From Trochalopteron elliotii (taxonomy: Eukaryota; Chordata; Aves; Passeriformes; Leiothrichidae): a stretch of 64,000 nucleotides of DNA. The position numbers were made by a program, and so were the translations under genes. The notes below the pieces were generated by a model. That model searched no databases and was not told the origin of the DNA. It was given only the letters and a program-made list of their open reading frames with translations. How positions within the stretch are numbered: position 1 is the first letter of the stretch; every line of letters starts with the position of its first letter. The stretch lies in contig JANPWX010000076.1 of the NCBI GenBank assembly GCA_024734555.1, forward strand, positions 593,527 to 657,526. Direction: 5' to 3'. Of this stretch, positions 26,509 to 38,878 are shown piece after piece.

Positions 26509-26665
26509 AGGGAAAAAAAAACAAAAAAAAAAAACAAAAAAACCACCCAAACAAACAAAAAACCAACCAACCAAAAAAAAAAAAAAAAACCCACCAAAAA
26601 AACCAACAAAAAAAAAACACAAAAAAAAAAAAAAACCCGCAAACAAAACAATAACAAAAAGACTA
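26509..26665. repeat. A/C-rich low-complexity tract
   Basis: About 155 bp of A runs broken only by C and CC, including blocks such as CCAACCAACC, with almost no T or G. In the DST pre-mRNA it is a U/G-rich tract. Long apparent Lys/Pro or Phe/Leu frames through it are artefacts of composition. Confidence 0.9.
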
Positions 26666-27192
26666 CCACAAATCAAGAACACCCAAAGCACAGCCTAGTG
26701 ACTAGAAATACTTAAGATGATAATGCTGCAGAATGAAGATTCCAGGGTGTAGGTGGTAGTATCTCCAGAGAAATCTGGGCATTACAACCTGATTAAAGTC
26801 AGTCTCCAACTTCAAAGTCTGGCTTACAGGTTTTTGCTACATACTATATGATGGCACAAAAGAAACATCACGTAATTTTGAAACTGCCTGAAGTCAGATT
26901 TCTTCCAACACAACATATTAAATAAAATAACATACGTCTTCAGTAAAAAATCAAGCTATAAAAGGTAAATGAGATAATAGATGAGATATACAGCATATTC
27001 TTGAACCTCCTGGGTGTATCTGTAGCTTTCACTAAAGGCCTGACCACATATCTGAAGAAAAGTGTGGAGGTTAAAAAAGCAGTGTGAAAGCTTATATATT
27101 TGAATACAAATCTGGTTAATGTTCAGTACTTAACTCACTTTTTAGTGTTACAGTTTGATTTGGTCCTTCTGTGGAAGGACAAGTATTTCCAC

Positions 27193-27432
27193 AGAAGAGA
27201 GTAGAATTAGATTCAATATTAGGAAGAAATTCCTTACTGTGAGGGTGATGAGGCACTGGAACACACTGCCAGAGTTGTGGATGCCCCATCCCTGGAAGTG
27301 TTCAAGGCCAGGCTGAATGGGGCTTTGAGCAAACTGGTCAAGTGGAAGGTGTTCCTGTCCTTGGCAGGGGGGTTAGAGCCAGATGATCTTTAAGGTCCCT
27401 TCCAACCCAAACCATTTTATGATTCTATGATC
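27193..27432 (+). mobile_element. CR1 LINE 3' tail
   Basis: A 240-bp 5'-truncated CR1: runs from the TTAGGAAGAAATTCCTTACT region through GATGCCCCATCCCTGGAAGT and GGTCCCTTCCAACCC to the terminal ATTTTATGATTCTATGATC. Antisense to DST. Confidence 0.92.
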
Positions 27433-30400
27433 AAACCAAACTCCAGGGCCTGCAGTGGAGACCCCCAAGGCAGTTCTTCAGGTCAGTGTGAAGCCCTGTT
27501 CCCAGGGATTTAATTTAACCATGTACAGGATGTAAATGGAAATTTTCTATACTCTTCAAAAGTTCAGCCAAATCATCTTCAATCTTACCCTGTAAACACA
27601 GACCGCTGGAAACTGCTGAAAATATAAGGAATCTTCTGACACAGAAAAAAATTACTTTTTTCTAAATTTGGTGGTGGGAAAAAAATCAAGTGGTACATGG
27701 ATCCAGGTACCTCAAATAAAGCAATTTTTTCCTTTCATTTCCATTATTCATAAAATTACTTTCCTTGATTTAAAGAGCACTACAAAATCACTGTCAAGTC
27801 ATTCATACTCTTAATAGAAGTAAGACAGAAAGTAACTGAAGGTCTTTATGAGAAGCTCTGGCAACCAAACACTCATTGCTCAAGAGAACAGAAAATAAAT
27901 ATCCTGCATTTGCTCAGGAGAGAGGGTGAATGACTCCAGTGTATGTGCTCCAGCACCTGTACACTGCCCACATCCCTGCTTGCCACTGGAATTGGAGCAC
28001 TGCCAGCACAGCAGTGGATGCGGGAAGGACAGGGAGACAGGGAAGAACCTGGGTCACCCATTGGACCAGCAATGTCCACCAAGATGCTGCAGTGAGTATG
28101 ACAGTCAGTCATGACAGGGAAATCCCAGCCTTACAGGGAATGTCCCATGCTTCTTGGGGGAGCAGGGAGACAAGGCATATCCATGCACTATTCCTGCAGT
28201 TCTGCACCACAAATCTCAGCTTGCTTCCACTAAAAGATGTTAAGATCCTCTGTCAAGACAGAAAAATAAAAGAAACAATTCTAACCTGCCATTAAGAGAG
28301 GGCAGGCTGCCAGCTCTGCTGAAGGGAGAGGCTCCCTGCCTGTTGGCAGCTGAGTCACAGCCCAGCTCCTTGCCCAGCCCTTCACAGCTTCAGCAATTTC
28401 TTGAAGTCATGAAGCTGGTATGAACTTGCAATTTAAAAAAATCACTTACAGCTTGAAAGGAGGAAATTATGACCTGCCACTCCTATCCCATCACCTGGAA
28501 CTGGACAGTGACATCTCCCTGTCTCAAGAACCACTGACTGTAGGGATCACATTGGACTCACATGGCTTATGGTCTTGATGGTGCATCCAGAGAAGGCCTC
28601 TCAGCCTTGGTGCCAGGACTGTGGGCCAGGGTGGTCCTCTAAGAGCTGCTGGTGCTCTGGCCTCTGGCCCACAGCTGAGCTGTGGCCCCTGCAGGGTACA
28701 GCCAACCTGCAGACAACACCCCTGGCAGGTCCAGCCCCAGCACAGCCCCAGGGAGGTCCCAGTGCCAGGGCTGGGGCTGCCCTGGTGCCCCCCTGGCTGC
28801 CCTGCTCCTGACTGGGGCAGTGGAATGGGTCTGGGCTGCCAGGCCCTGCCCTGAGGGACCTCTTTAGGGAGCTCCTGCCACAGTGCCCCAGCATGGGTAA
28901 GCACGTGCTCTCCATCCAACACCCAGCTTACTGTGGCTCAGCACAACTGCAATTCCAGATACAAGCCCAGGTATTTGAGCCCTCGGGTTTTACTGTCATA
29001 GCACTAAATGTCAAGCCCTTAAAATAAGGTCTGAGCCCAGTTAAAGCCCTTCCAGAAGTGGAAGTCACATCCCACCTGAAGAGCCCCATCCTCCATTTGC
29101 AGAGTTGATAGTCCTCCCAGACCAGGGTGCTTCCTGTACCGAGAAGTATCTCCAGTGAGCACAGCACACCTGGTGCAAGGGGCTGCCATGCTGCAACAGC
29201 TGACAGATGTGCCCCCATGGGGGTGGGTACTCCACAGTGACAGCACCAGGGTTCCACCCCACCACCCAAGCAGGCACATCTGGTCGTCCAACCTGGGGGA
29301 GCACACAAACTGGGAGCACCAACAGGATGCTCAGACCAGCTCCTGACACCACCTGTGATCCACAAACTGGGAGCTACTAAAACAGACAAACAGAGCAAAT
29401 GGAGAATCACAGCCAGAACTGTGCAGATTTTTTAGTATTTAACCTACTTATTGCTCAGAAGACAAATCAAGCTTTAAGAGAGGTCTCTGGAGTAAAATAA
29501 TACAGTTAAAAATAAAAGATGACTGTTTGGGATGATCATTCCTCTCTTATGAGCAATAGTTGGAAATTATTATCTCTGTTTTAATGGTACAAAACAAAAA
29601 AGGAAAGACACATAGAAACTCACTGAAATCAGTGGAAGAATCTCACTCTCATTCCATTTGAAATGGAATCCAAGTACCTGTAACTTCTCATAGCAAAAAC
29701 ACATTAGATAAGATTGGTAAACATTCCTGGGAAGGACAAAATCCTTAGTTGAAGTTATGTTTACAGAATGAAATTAAGCTCAATGGAAAGTGGCATAGAG
29801 GCACACAAAATGGGAACTCTGCTCCCCAGCCACTGAATCACTTGCTTTGTGCAACACACTCAAGTCAGATGTGCCTGTTCTTCCCTGCTGAAACACTGTG
29901 AATGAAAAACTCATGGAGTAATGCCAGAAACACTGCTCCAACAAAGCAATTCAGTTGTATTCCAAGGTATTAACTTTTGCACAGCTGGAGGACAGGATTC
30001 AAGTTTTTCATTATTTATTAACTGATCTGTACCATAATTACCAGTTGCTTGAGCAGTAAAGGCTACGCTGCTCTATGTAAGAGATACAAGGAAGAAGCTC
30101 TGGGGAATATTTTCCATTTTTCCATCTCATTAAATTCCTTCCCTTTTTCTCTCTCTCCAATCCCTCTGTATCTTTCATATTGTTTATTTTTTCAAATACT
30201 TGCCTGTGCCATGTTCATTCCCTTGGCTGCTCTGTCTCATGTAAAACAGCCTTGTCTTCTGCCAGCTATTTCCTTTTGTCTTGCCAATGTTACAAAAAGA
30301 GACTTTCTGGCTGGCGTGCAACTCCTCCCTGACCAGCTCCCCAGAACAGAAGCATAGTCAGAAAACAACCTCATTGACTGAGATGCAGTTTCATTTCACC

Positions 30401-31748
30401 ACGAAATTATGCATTGCCACAGCCAGCTTCTCTGGGACTCTGAGCACTGTGCGTGATGCTCATAGCCTTTACACATAGCCTGTGAGGAAAAGGCTGCACC
30501 CATCTCCCATTTTACTTCAGTGTCTTAATCCCCAAAAGGATCACATGTATGTTGGGTCTGCCTGGACTTCCTTCTGTGGTGGGCCAAGTGGTCCCACAAG
30601 AGAAAAATCCAAGAACAAAATAATCTGCTCCAGGCTCTGTTCACTGGATGTGCATGAAAAAACACTGGATTTGCCTTAACTGGGGACACTCCTTCAAATT
30701 ATACTAATGAAATCATGTTCCCTTAAACTTCCTTATGATATACTCCAGGGCATAGAGTACAAACTGCACGTGCTATGAAAAACCCAGAAAGCCTCGTGCA
30801 GTGAAGGACAAGTCAGTACACACTGATTAGCCCAGCAGGCAGAATACTCTCCCACGTGGTTCTCAAAGACACAAACCTTCTTAGTCATTTCAGGAACCAA
30901 AAAAATACACAATAAAGAAGAAACGTCACCAACCAAGAGAGAACAGTAAACACATCAGTGATTAAATTTCTGGCAAGCTCAATGTCAAAGTCAGCTTTGT
31001 CAAGAGAGACCTGTTCTCACTTAGAATCCAGAATTAGAAAGCCTCTCCTGTCAGTAGACCTCTTCAGCTGTATTTCAAGTTAATATCCTGTACCCTTTAG
31101 TCTCTAGTCACAGTCACCAGTGACTCTACAATGTGTGCTTAAGTTTGTAAGAATATGGTCACAAAAGTTCAAATCCCTTCATCCTTTCACTGAGAACATT
31201 CAAGCCAGCTGGTCACATTTTCCATGGGAATACCCTTTTACAGGAAATGCATCTCAGAGTAGGTCTGGGTTCCACATAAACACTGAAGAAGCTCTAGGCT
31301 CCAGGGCCATCCAAGGGTAAAGTCATCCAAGGAAGAAGACAGGGATCTCAGACATATCCCAGGTCAACACAGTAGTTGATGACTTTCACCAGGAGCGCAG
31401 TTTAGGACTTTGGTGACCAGTTCTGCCTGTACCCCACCTACACTTAAACATCACTATGACAAAAAAGGACTGTGGAGAAGACTGAATTCTGGAAGCATAC
31501 TTCCTAGCAGCTTCAACATGTCCCATGAAAGATGCACAGGATTCCTAGAAAGACTTCTCTGAGGAAGGAGGGACATGCAAAGGTTAATGAGACATCCTTT
31601 GGCTGCAAAGAGCAAAAAATCACTGAGGAAGAGTCGGTGTCATCTCCACAGCTCAAGTTCTATTGTAACATAAACCATAGAGCCCTCTCTCTTCGTACAT
31701 TAAAATGCTGTAATTAACATTTTCCAAGGGAGTAAACAGAGTACTTGC

Positions 31749-31915
31749 CTGTATTTATGAATGATGGCATTAAATAACCTTCCATCGCGCCAGCAGGTAG
31801 TGAAATTTTCACAACGTATTCCAGCGTAACCCTCCGTTGTTTGCTGTGACCACAGGAGCAGTCTCTCTTTAGCAGACATGTCCTCTGACTCCCCAGTAAC
31901 ATGGATATCAGATAT
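31749..31915 (-). CDS. DST: DST exon: first half of CH2 domain (GC donor)
   Basis: 167 nt, starts phase 0 (cag|ATATCTGAT) and encodes [20 protein letters not shown] through NAIIHKYR. It is the entry exon of CH2 and the acceptor used by both the CH1 exons and the isoform-3 first exon. The 3' junction is AAATACAG|gcaagt, a GC donor. Using the nearby GT instead would shift the next exon out of frame, so the GC-AG intron is required. Confidence 0.97.
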
Positions 31916-34900
31916 CTGAAACACAGTTAATATAAAAATTAAAGTTACATCTCATTCATAAGAATGTTGAAAATATTGCAGAAAACCACTCAGCATTGCT
32001 GGAGAATTTATTATCTGGTATCTGCATACACGAATATGATGATTATTCAGATACTGTGTTAATATTCTTTCACGTCTTATCCTTATGAACTTTTAGTATC
32101 TTCAATATGAAATACAAAATTCACAGTTTTCTTCAGTTAGCCAGTTCTCAGTCTCTTAATTTCTGGGTACAATACAATATTATTGCATAATGCAAAATAC
32201 TTAGCAATTTATTTATGCTGATAATACAATCTATTTTTATACATGACACCTATTATGTATAAATGCTACAGAAGTATATATAAAATACAATATGTTTTAT
32301 ATGTACATAGTCCCACTTATACAATAACCATATTTATATTATTCATAATTTATTTAGCTATGAAATCCCTCTCTTAAAACAGGTTAATTTATAGTACATG
32401 TTCTGGAATTCAGTAACAAAACAGTCATTCTGAGTGAAAACTGATATCAATAATTTTAAGATAAATTTTTTTGAGAAGTATTTTAGGAATGACTAAAAGA
32501 CTGAAGGATTATAAACAGAAATTTTGTCTGATTAAGAAGGTTCAGTTTTGTATTATCTAAGAATTATCAACTCCATATCAGGGAAAGCAGGAAATTATTG
32601 GGAATTTTACATTCAACTACTACTTTATATTACATTAGACCATCCCCTAATGAAGTTCTGTCAGTTTTCTTGGAAAACTACCACAGCATAAATATGAAGC
32701 AGGCTTTTCTCTAATTTGCACATGTATCGTTTGTACCTCATGTCACAGAAATTGCACTCAATGTAAAGATAAACTCTATAAAGGAAGAAAAATAAGATGT
32801 GCCTTGACAAAGGAAGGGCTATAGCATGTTGGCATTTTTCTAAGTGACTGCCTTTTACCACTTATCCAAGCAAGAGACAATATAAGGTGTTATTGTGAAC
32901 CACACAGGAAGGAACCCATGTACCACAAGGCCCTGTATAATGACCTGACTATGTAGCTCAGCCACTATGAAAAGAGCACAGAAGTGCTTGGGCAGAGGCA
33001 AGAGGGCTTGAGACAATGCCAGAGTTTGTGGATAGACACCTGAGGCCACAGCTCAGGGCAGGTCTGCCCACAGACAACTCTGGGTTCCTTGAGTTTGCTG
33101 CAGAAGATCCCCAAAATTGAGCTGTGCCAATTCCAGCAATCCTGTTCTCACATAAACCAGGCAGCTACACTCCTGAGGTCAGAAGAGATGGTTATAACAA
33201 CTTCTCCTGGCCTCAGAATCTCTGCACACAAAGGTATCTTCTGTCTGGGCTCTGACGGAGGGAATTCCAACCAGCTAGGCTGGAAATTATGGGGTTTTCT
33301 CACATTAGAGCCACACAAATCAGTGTCAAGAAGAAAGATGTGAGCCTTGCCTACTGATACTGCTATGTTATGGCCTAAGAAAAGGTGGTGGGAAGCACTG
33401 GGAAGCAGGGAAGAGCTTTAGAGTCAGGGCAATGGAGCTCACTGCAATTTCTGCTTTATCACCTCTCATACTTTCAGGGAATGATGAGCATTTACACCTA
33501 TACAGTAAATTATAAATAAATTTAATGTAGGAAAGAAAATTACATTACTTATTCAAGTAACCACAAAATCACAAGTTGTGATGCAGTCCTTCAGATACCT
33601 TCACAGGCCATTGTATCTGCTGGATCGATGGAAGGGAAAAATACAAACACCAGTGCTAGAAAGCAAAACAGTTTTAACTGTTCAACTAGCCCCTAAATAA
33701 TCTGACAGCATTTTTTTGCATCCTATTGTCTCCAGCTTCAGCACATTTTTAAGAAAAATTAAAGAGAAGGGAAAAAAACTTCTTTTTTTCTTTTTTTTTT
33801 TTGTTCAAAACACAGTAAAGGACACAGGCAGCTGTGATCACTTGTAACCTTTTAGGTATCAAAATCCTGCAAAGAGTGTTTACTAAATGAAATACAGATG
33901 GGATGATTCGTGTATGTAAAGACAACAGAAAATATAATGTGGCAAAAGACCAACTTGTAATCACTCTGAAAATTTTCTCCTAAAGAACTAGGGAACTCAG
34001 CTGTAGTGCAAGACTTTTTTCTGTGGGTTAGCTTTATTGTTTGGGATTTCAAAGCAAGAAAGCAAACTAAATGTTTTTTCAGTAGCTTAAGTTTCTATTC
34101 ATCACAGAACAACCAGATCACAATATAAATGAAGTCAACCATTTACTGCTTATCCGAGCAACGCTTCTGAAAGACATGATGTCATCTCAAAGTGCCAGAT
34201 GTCTAGCATCAAAAAAAAAAAAACAAAACCAACAAACTCAAACCTATATTTTTTGTCTGTCATTTTCAGAAAGTCCTCTGTGTGCAATCCTTAATTATCA
34301 TATTTTTAATATACTCTAGCATGAGCAAGCTAACAATGCAATTTGCTAATGGCCCTTCCTTACTGCTAAGTTCAAACTCCTATCCTCCTTCACGGTTAAT
34401 TGAGCAGGGATGGCTATGTACACTTCAGACTGCAGAGAGTGCAAACATAGCATGTTCGAGTGCACATTAGATTCCTCTGGAAACAAGTAATTTCAAACAT
34501 CAAGGTAACTTCTGAAGACTGTACTAGCATCTGGTGTTAGATATAAACAACATTTTAGTCATGGACACAAACACAAAGAGAACTTTTACTCTGAACATGA
34601 CCACTAGGGAAGCACGCAGTCGAAATTTTAGATGGCTAAAACGTTAATTCAGTTTATTACATGAAGATCAACAGGTTTTTGATCCAAAATCTTCCAAGCA
34701 CCCTAGTTAGCCATCTGAAGAGAAAGAAAAAGGCTTTTCCCTCATGGAGGTAGCCATTTCCCTACAATTTAAGGAATATTAACATCAGCCTGAGACCTGA
34801 AACAGCCTGAGCACTTCTGTTCTCTAAATAAAGTATTGCAAGGCTGACATTTCAGACTTTTTCATAAACACTGAATTAGTATTTTCAAAGTAGAAATACT

Positions 34901-37900
34901 CTAAGTGAAATAGAAATACTATAAACAAAATGGTGAGTCACATATTTTATTACACCTAGAAATATGGGCTCCAGTTTGCAAGATGCCCAATTAACTTGAA
35001 ACTTCTTAACAAGTAAAATACTATCACAACAAAATAAGGTGTAAGAGAAAGGGTGAGAGCCCATCTTTCCTTTGATAATCCCATAAGGACAGTAGAGATA
35101 CTTATCCACTAACGATGCATTATCATCAATACTTCTAACATAATTTCCTATAGGAAAAAAACAGAAGGACTATTAAACTAAGAATGCTAGAACAGAAAAT
35201 AAGGAGAAATCAAATCTTCTACTCATAAAATTTAGTCCTTCCAAGCAAAGTTTGTGTGAACCTTTTGTATCCCACAAGTCTATCACTTACTCACTATAAA
35301 CTGCTTAAGTAGAGCACATTTGCTCCTTAAGCATGGAAAGAAAGAATTACAGTATTTGCATGAGTTTGAGCAGTTGTTTGCCAGTGATCCAGTTCTCCAA
35401 ATTATCTCAAAACCCGAGAATTAAAAATTATGCAAGAAAAAGCATAACAGAGGTAATTCTCTATACAGCCCTTCTGTTTCAGGATCAAAGTCTTAACTGG
35501 CATTAAATACTCTCTTGCTTATAACTGGGAGAACGTGTTCATTTCTGCTACTGCATGTGCATTTTCTCAGCCTGTAAATTTCCCCTGCACCACACAGTAT
35601 GCAAAATCCAAACACAAAAAAGCCTCAACCTCTTTTCTTGCACTGATTTTAGTGATGAAGTGTCAAGCAGAGCAGACTGGAGAAGACTTTCCAAGAGATT
35701 AACAGTGATGCTGTATTTCGGTGATTCATTTTCACACTGCAAACAGAAGAAGAGCAAGACTCATACAGATAACAAGGAATCTTCCCTCTGATTCCATCTT
35801 ATCCTAAATGTTTTGAAGCAAGTCTAATCTTGACATAATGTACTAAACTGCAGAAAAGTATATAATGAGCTAGAGATGCATGATTGTGGTGGTGTATCAT
35901 CTCTCTCCCAGACCACACTATGATCTGAAAAAAGCTTCTTAGGCCTCATCAGAAAGCAAGAAACTTTTCTCTCAAAGCTATTAATGAGTAGCCAGAAGCA
36001 ACACTTGAGTAGATCCCTCAAGGCTGAGTTCTGTAATCAGGAAAACAAAGGTAATGAAGCATAGTAGCATATATTTGAACGCAAAATCATTATTTTTTAC
36101 ATGCATAAGAAAATGTGCCATAGAAAGAAACTCAAAGGATATATTTCAGTAGAGGGGACCAAACTGTTTCAGAGGGTAAAATGTCGTATCTGCTACAGTG
36201 TAAATTATCCAACTGTACCAAAGAGTTTCCTCTGGCGTCTGCTTCTCAGTTTGAAAAGCCAACATGCTTTCAATTATCATCCACATCTGAGGCACTGTGT
36301 AAGCTGAGAGTACAGCATGGGTAAATTGACAAGGTAAGGGTAAGGGAAGGCTATTGACCTCTGTAATTACAGTAAAGAAAATGGTAAAACTGAGATTGCT
36401 AACTGCAAACTTTGTATACCAGCTCAGGCCAGTAACAGGACCTTTGCAAACTCTTATGAACATCAGCTTCACTCAGTACAAAAGAGACAGACATGTAAGA
36501 CATTAAAATGCCTGCTTAGTTCTCAAAAACAATCAGAAGGAAAGTGGTTATGAGTTTGTACAGTAATTAAAGTGAGAAATCTAGTTTTTCCTGGTTTTGT
36601 TTGGAGATCAAACCTTGGTGTTCTTAAAATTATACTGAGAATCTTGGGTTGAGACAGGGAACTGAACTGAAAGCCAGACATTTTAGCAACTGAGGCATTT
36701 AGCGTGATGTGTCAGTAGTTTCATATTCATGCAGTGTTTTAACAATATCAGTTGATGTGGATGCTCAACAGAAATCTTTTTTCTCCCCTCCTCCAAGTAA
36801 CAAGAGGTATAGACTTGGTTGGAGTAATAAGTAATACTGGATGCAACAGTATTAGAAGCTGTATTACTTTCATTATACAGGAAAAAGCAGCCATGCTTAG
36901 CTGAACACACAAAGCCTCATACCCTCTTACTCAGCAGTGATGTTTTGTACAAATCAAAGAACATTCCTAAGCAGTTCCTGAATTCCAGCTAAGATTAAGA
37001 GGGCAAAGATCTCTATGTGCATTAGGAGGTTATTTGTACTATTGTGTACTGTGTGTTGTAATTGGGTGTGTTATCTATGTTTAAAAAACTAAACTCAGAC
37101 AAAGTATTGCTCGATTCCTGTTGGAAAAGTAAACTATATAAGCAAAACCCACTCAGTTAGCTCTTTGCTGGAAAGAATGCCTTTGGCATATGCCCATTCC
37201 CTCTGCTCACTCAGCTGAAAATTCAGAAGTCCCCATTGAGCAAGGGGAATCAGTTTTGGACCAGATTGTGGTATCAGCATTTGACTCACATGTACACACT
37301 TCAGCTGTTCTGAAGATGGGTGGGGTGAAACTGGAAATATGGACTGAATTGGTAAGCATGGTTACCAAAAATTTGCTTTCCTTCAGACATTCTGCAACTA
37401 GATTGTATTTGGGTTTCTTTTATCGTAAAAATAAAATAATCCTACCCTCAAGAGGAAGATGGAATTTCAATAATTAATATTAATAGATTATCTAGACAGT
37501 TTGGAAGGAAAGATCCTGTAAAAGAAGTGTAGAGCGCTATTAACATGATTAATGTTCACTTGTTCTATTTCAAGCTGGCTACATAGCTCTATCATTCTTC
37601 AGTTCCTACTGGCCATAACTGAAGAGAACTAGAAATATTTCTTTACTTGACACAAGACCTAAAGGAATTACAAGACCATGAAGACGTGGTAGGAAAATTT
37701 ACTGCAGATATTGAATGTGAACTCTAAAATTTACTCCACCTTCTAGCAACATTTTAACATGAAAATCTCTTTTCTAAATTGGAAAGCAGATCAAACTACT
37801 GAGAAAAATAGCACAAGAATATATCAATACTCCTAAAGTATAGAGCCATTACATAGCCTTTGAAAAAGATCAAGTGGATATGTTCTGTCCTACAAATATC

Positions 37901-38030
37901 CATAGTATCACAGCATGGTAAAAGGTTTATACATAACAAAGTGAAGATATTTTTGTAATAGATAAATCACTGATCAAATGCTTATTCTATGCTAACTTTC
38001 AAAGATAATGTACTGTATCAAAATATTTAC

Positions 38031-38354
38031 CTTGCTCCTGTATGGTGCAATGCTAAATAATGCCTTTTCTTTTGGCAAATGGGAAAGTACAGCATCAAGA
38101 TAAAACCTCTTTTGTTCAAGTAACAGATCACTTTCGCTTTCAGAAAGAAAATGATGCAACTTTTCAGATTTACTGCTTTCTGAAGCATTTTCAATGACTC
38201 TGCGAGAAGTTTTGTTTAACTCAGTTTCTTCATGTTGTCTGCCTAAAATGTGGATAGCAGAATCCAAAGCAGTTTCTTTTCTATAACAAAGATCACTGGA
38301 TTTCTTCAGGAATACTAATTTTCTCCTGTTATCATCCTGTGAACATTTCCTTTT
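38031..38354 (-). CDS. DST: Open continuation of the isoform-3 exon after the in-frame TAG
   Basis: Downstream of the single TAG the same frame is open for 108 codons and ends at a donor AGCAAG|gtaaat in phase 0, matching the phase of the CH2 exon at 31,749-31,915. The peptide is Ser/Glu/Lys-rich (for example LHHFLSESESDLLLEQKR) with no domain I recognise. The retained frame and donor suggest this was, or still is, coding sequence linking the membrane anchor to CH2. Whether it is translated in this species depends on the stop codon. Confidence 0.55.
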
Positions 38355-38357
38355 CTA

Positions 38358-38822
38358 TGCACAGTGTTTCTCTGAATTGCTCTTGTCTTGTTCCTTTACC
38401 CATGTGTCTGTTTCATCAGACTTGGCGAGCCTCTGATTATCACCATGAAAGCTCTCCCCACAAAGAGAATCACTCTTTGCTTCACCCGAGAAAACTTTTG
38501 CTTTAGCAATATCAACTGAAAGGTCTGTACTCACAGGCAGAGCATTACCAGCCACTGTCACTCTCCCGGGGAAGAAGTCGGCCAATCCCACACCCTTGGG
38601 ATGAATCTCGATGTTTTCCGAAATCTCCACTTCATACTTTCTTTTTTCTTCATTTTCTTTAACGTGCACTGAATCAGATGCCCCCTCGGTTGATTTCTTT
38701 CTCCTTTTTCTTCTGAAATATTTTCTTCCAGGGGAATGTTTATCTGGACTTAAGGGAGCTTTGGCAGGATCTAAACACTGTTCTTCCTTTTCAGCCCTCA
38801 CACATCCACAGACATTCCCCAT
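38358..38822 (-). CDS. DST: DST isoform-3-type first exon, N-terminal ORF to in-frame stop
   Basis: ATG at 38,822 in a strong start context (CCAAATGG). The product starts MGNVCGCVRAEKEEQC: Gly2 for N-myristoylation, Cys5 and Cys7 as likely palmitoylation sites, and a basic cluster at residues 33-43 (RKYFRRKRRKK), together a classic membrane anchor. BPAG1 is known to have a third N-terminal variant with a myristoylation motif that lacks CH1 and starts with CH2. The location in the intron between CH1 and CH2 exons fits that. The frame runs 155 codons, then meets TAG at 38,357-38,355, after which the same frame stays open to a donor at 38,031. An alternative donor CCT|gtgagt at 38,535, also phase 0, would bypass the stop and give 96 residues joined to CH2. 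Confidence 0.82.
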
Positions 38823-38868
38823 TTGGCTGCCTGTAACTCACAGCCACACAGTTCCATTCATTCCCCTA

Positions 38869-38878
38869 TATTTATATA
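38869..38878 (-). promoter_or_regulatory. Candidate TATA box of the isoform-3 promoter
   Basis: Minus-strand TATATAAATA lies 47 nt upstream of the MGNVCGC start codon. A start site about 25-30 nt downstream would leave a short 5' untranslated region of roughly 25 nt. An acceptor-like ttacag at about 38,833-38,830 offers the alternative that the exon is spliced to an upstream noncoding exon. Confidence 0.4.

Larger units (their letters stand above)
17200..31748 (-). other. Large GC-AG intron inside CH2 (14.5 kb)
   Basis: Bounded by the GC donor at 31,748 and the acceptor at 17,200. Contains the CR1 tail at 27,193, the A/C tract at 26,509 and a GC-rich block at about 27,920-29,400 with overlapping open frames on both strands that look compositional. 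No supported gene or RNA. Confidence 0.75.

Noticed and set aside
26434..26698. Phe/Leu- or Lys/Pro-rich open frames
   Set aside because: Pure by-product of the A/C low-complexity tract.
28524..29410. Overlapping open frames of up to 160 codons
   Set aside because: GC-rich composition opens several frames on both strands at once; no conserved motif or splice structure.
31740..31747. GT donor a few bases beyond the CH2 exon end
   Set aside because: Would add four bases and put the next exon out of frame; the GC donor gives the conserved HKYRPDLID junction.
36146..36472. 108-codon minus-strand open frame
   Set aside because: No recognisable motif, no promoter or splice signals consistent with DST phase.
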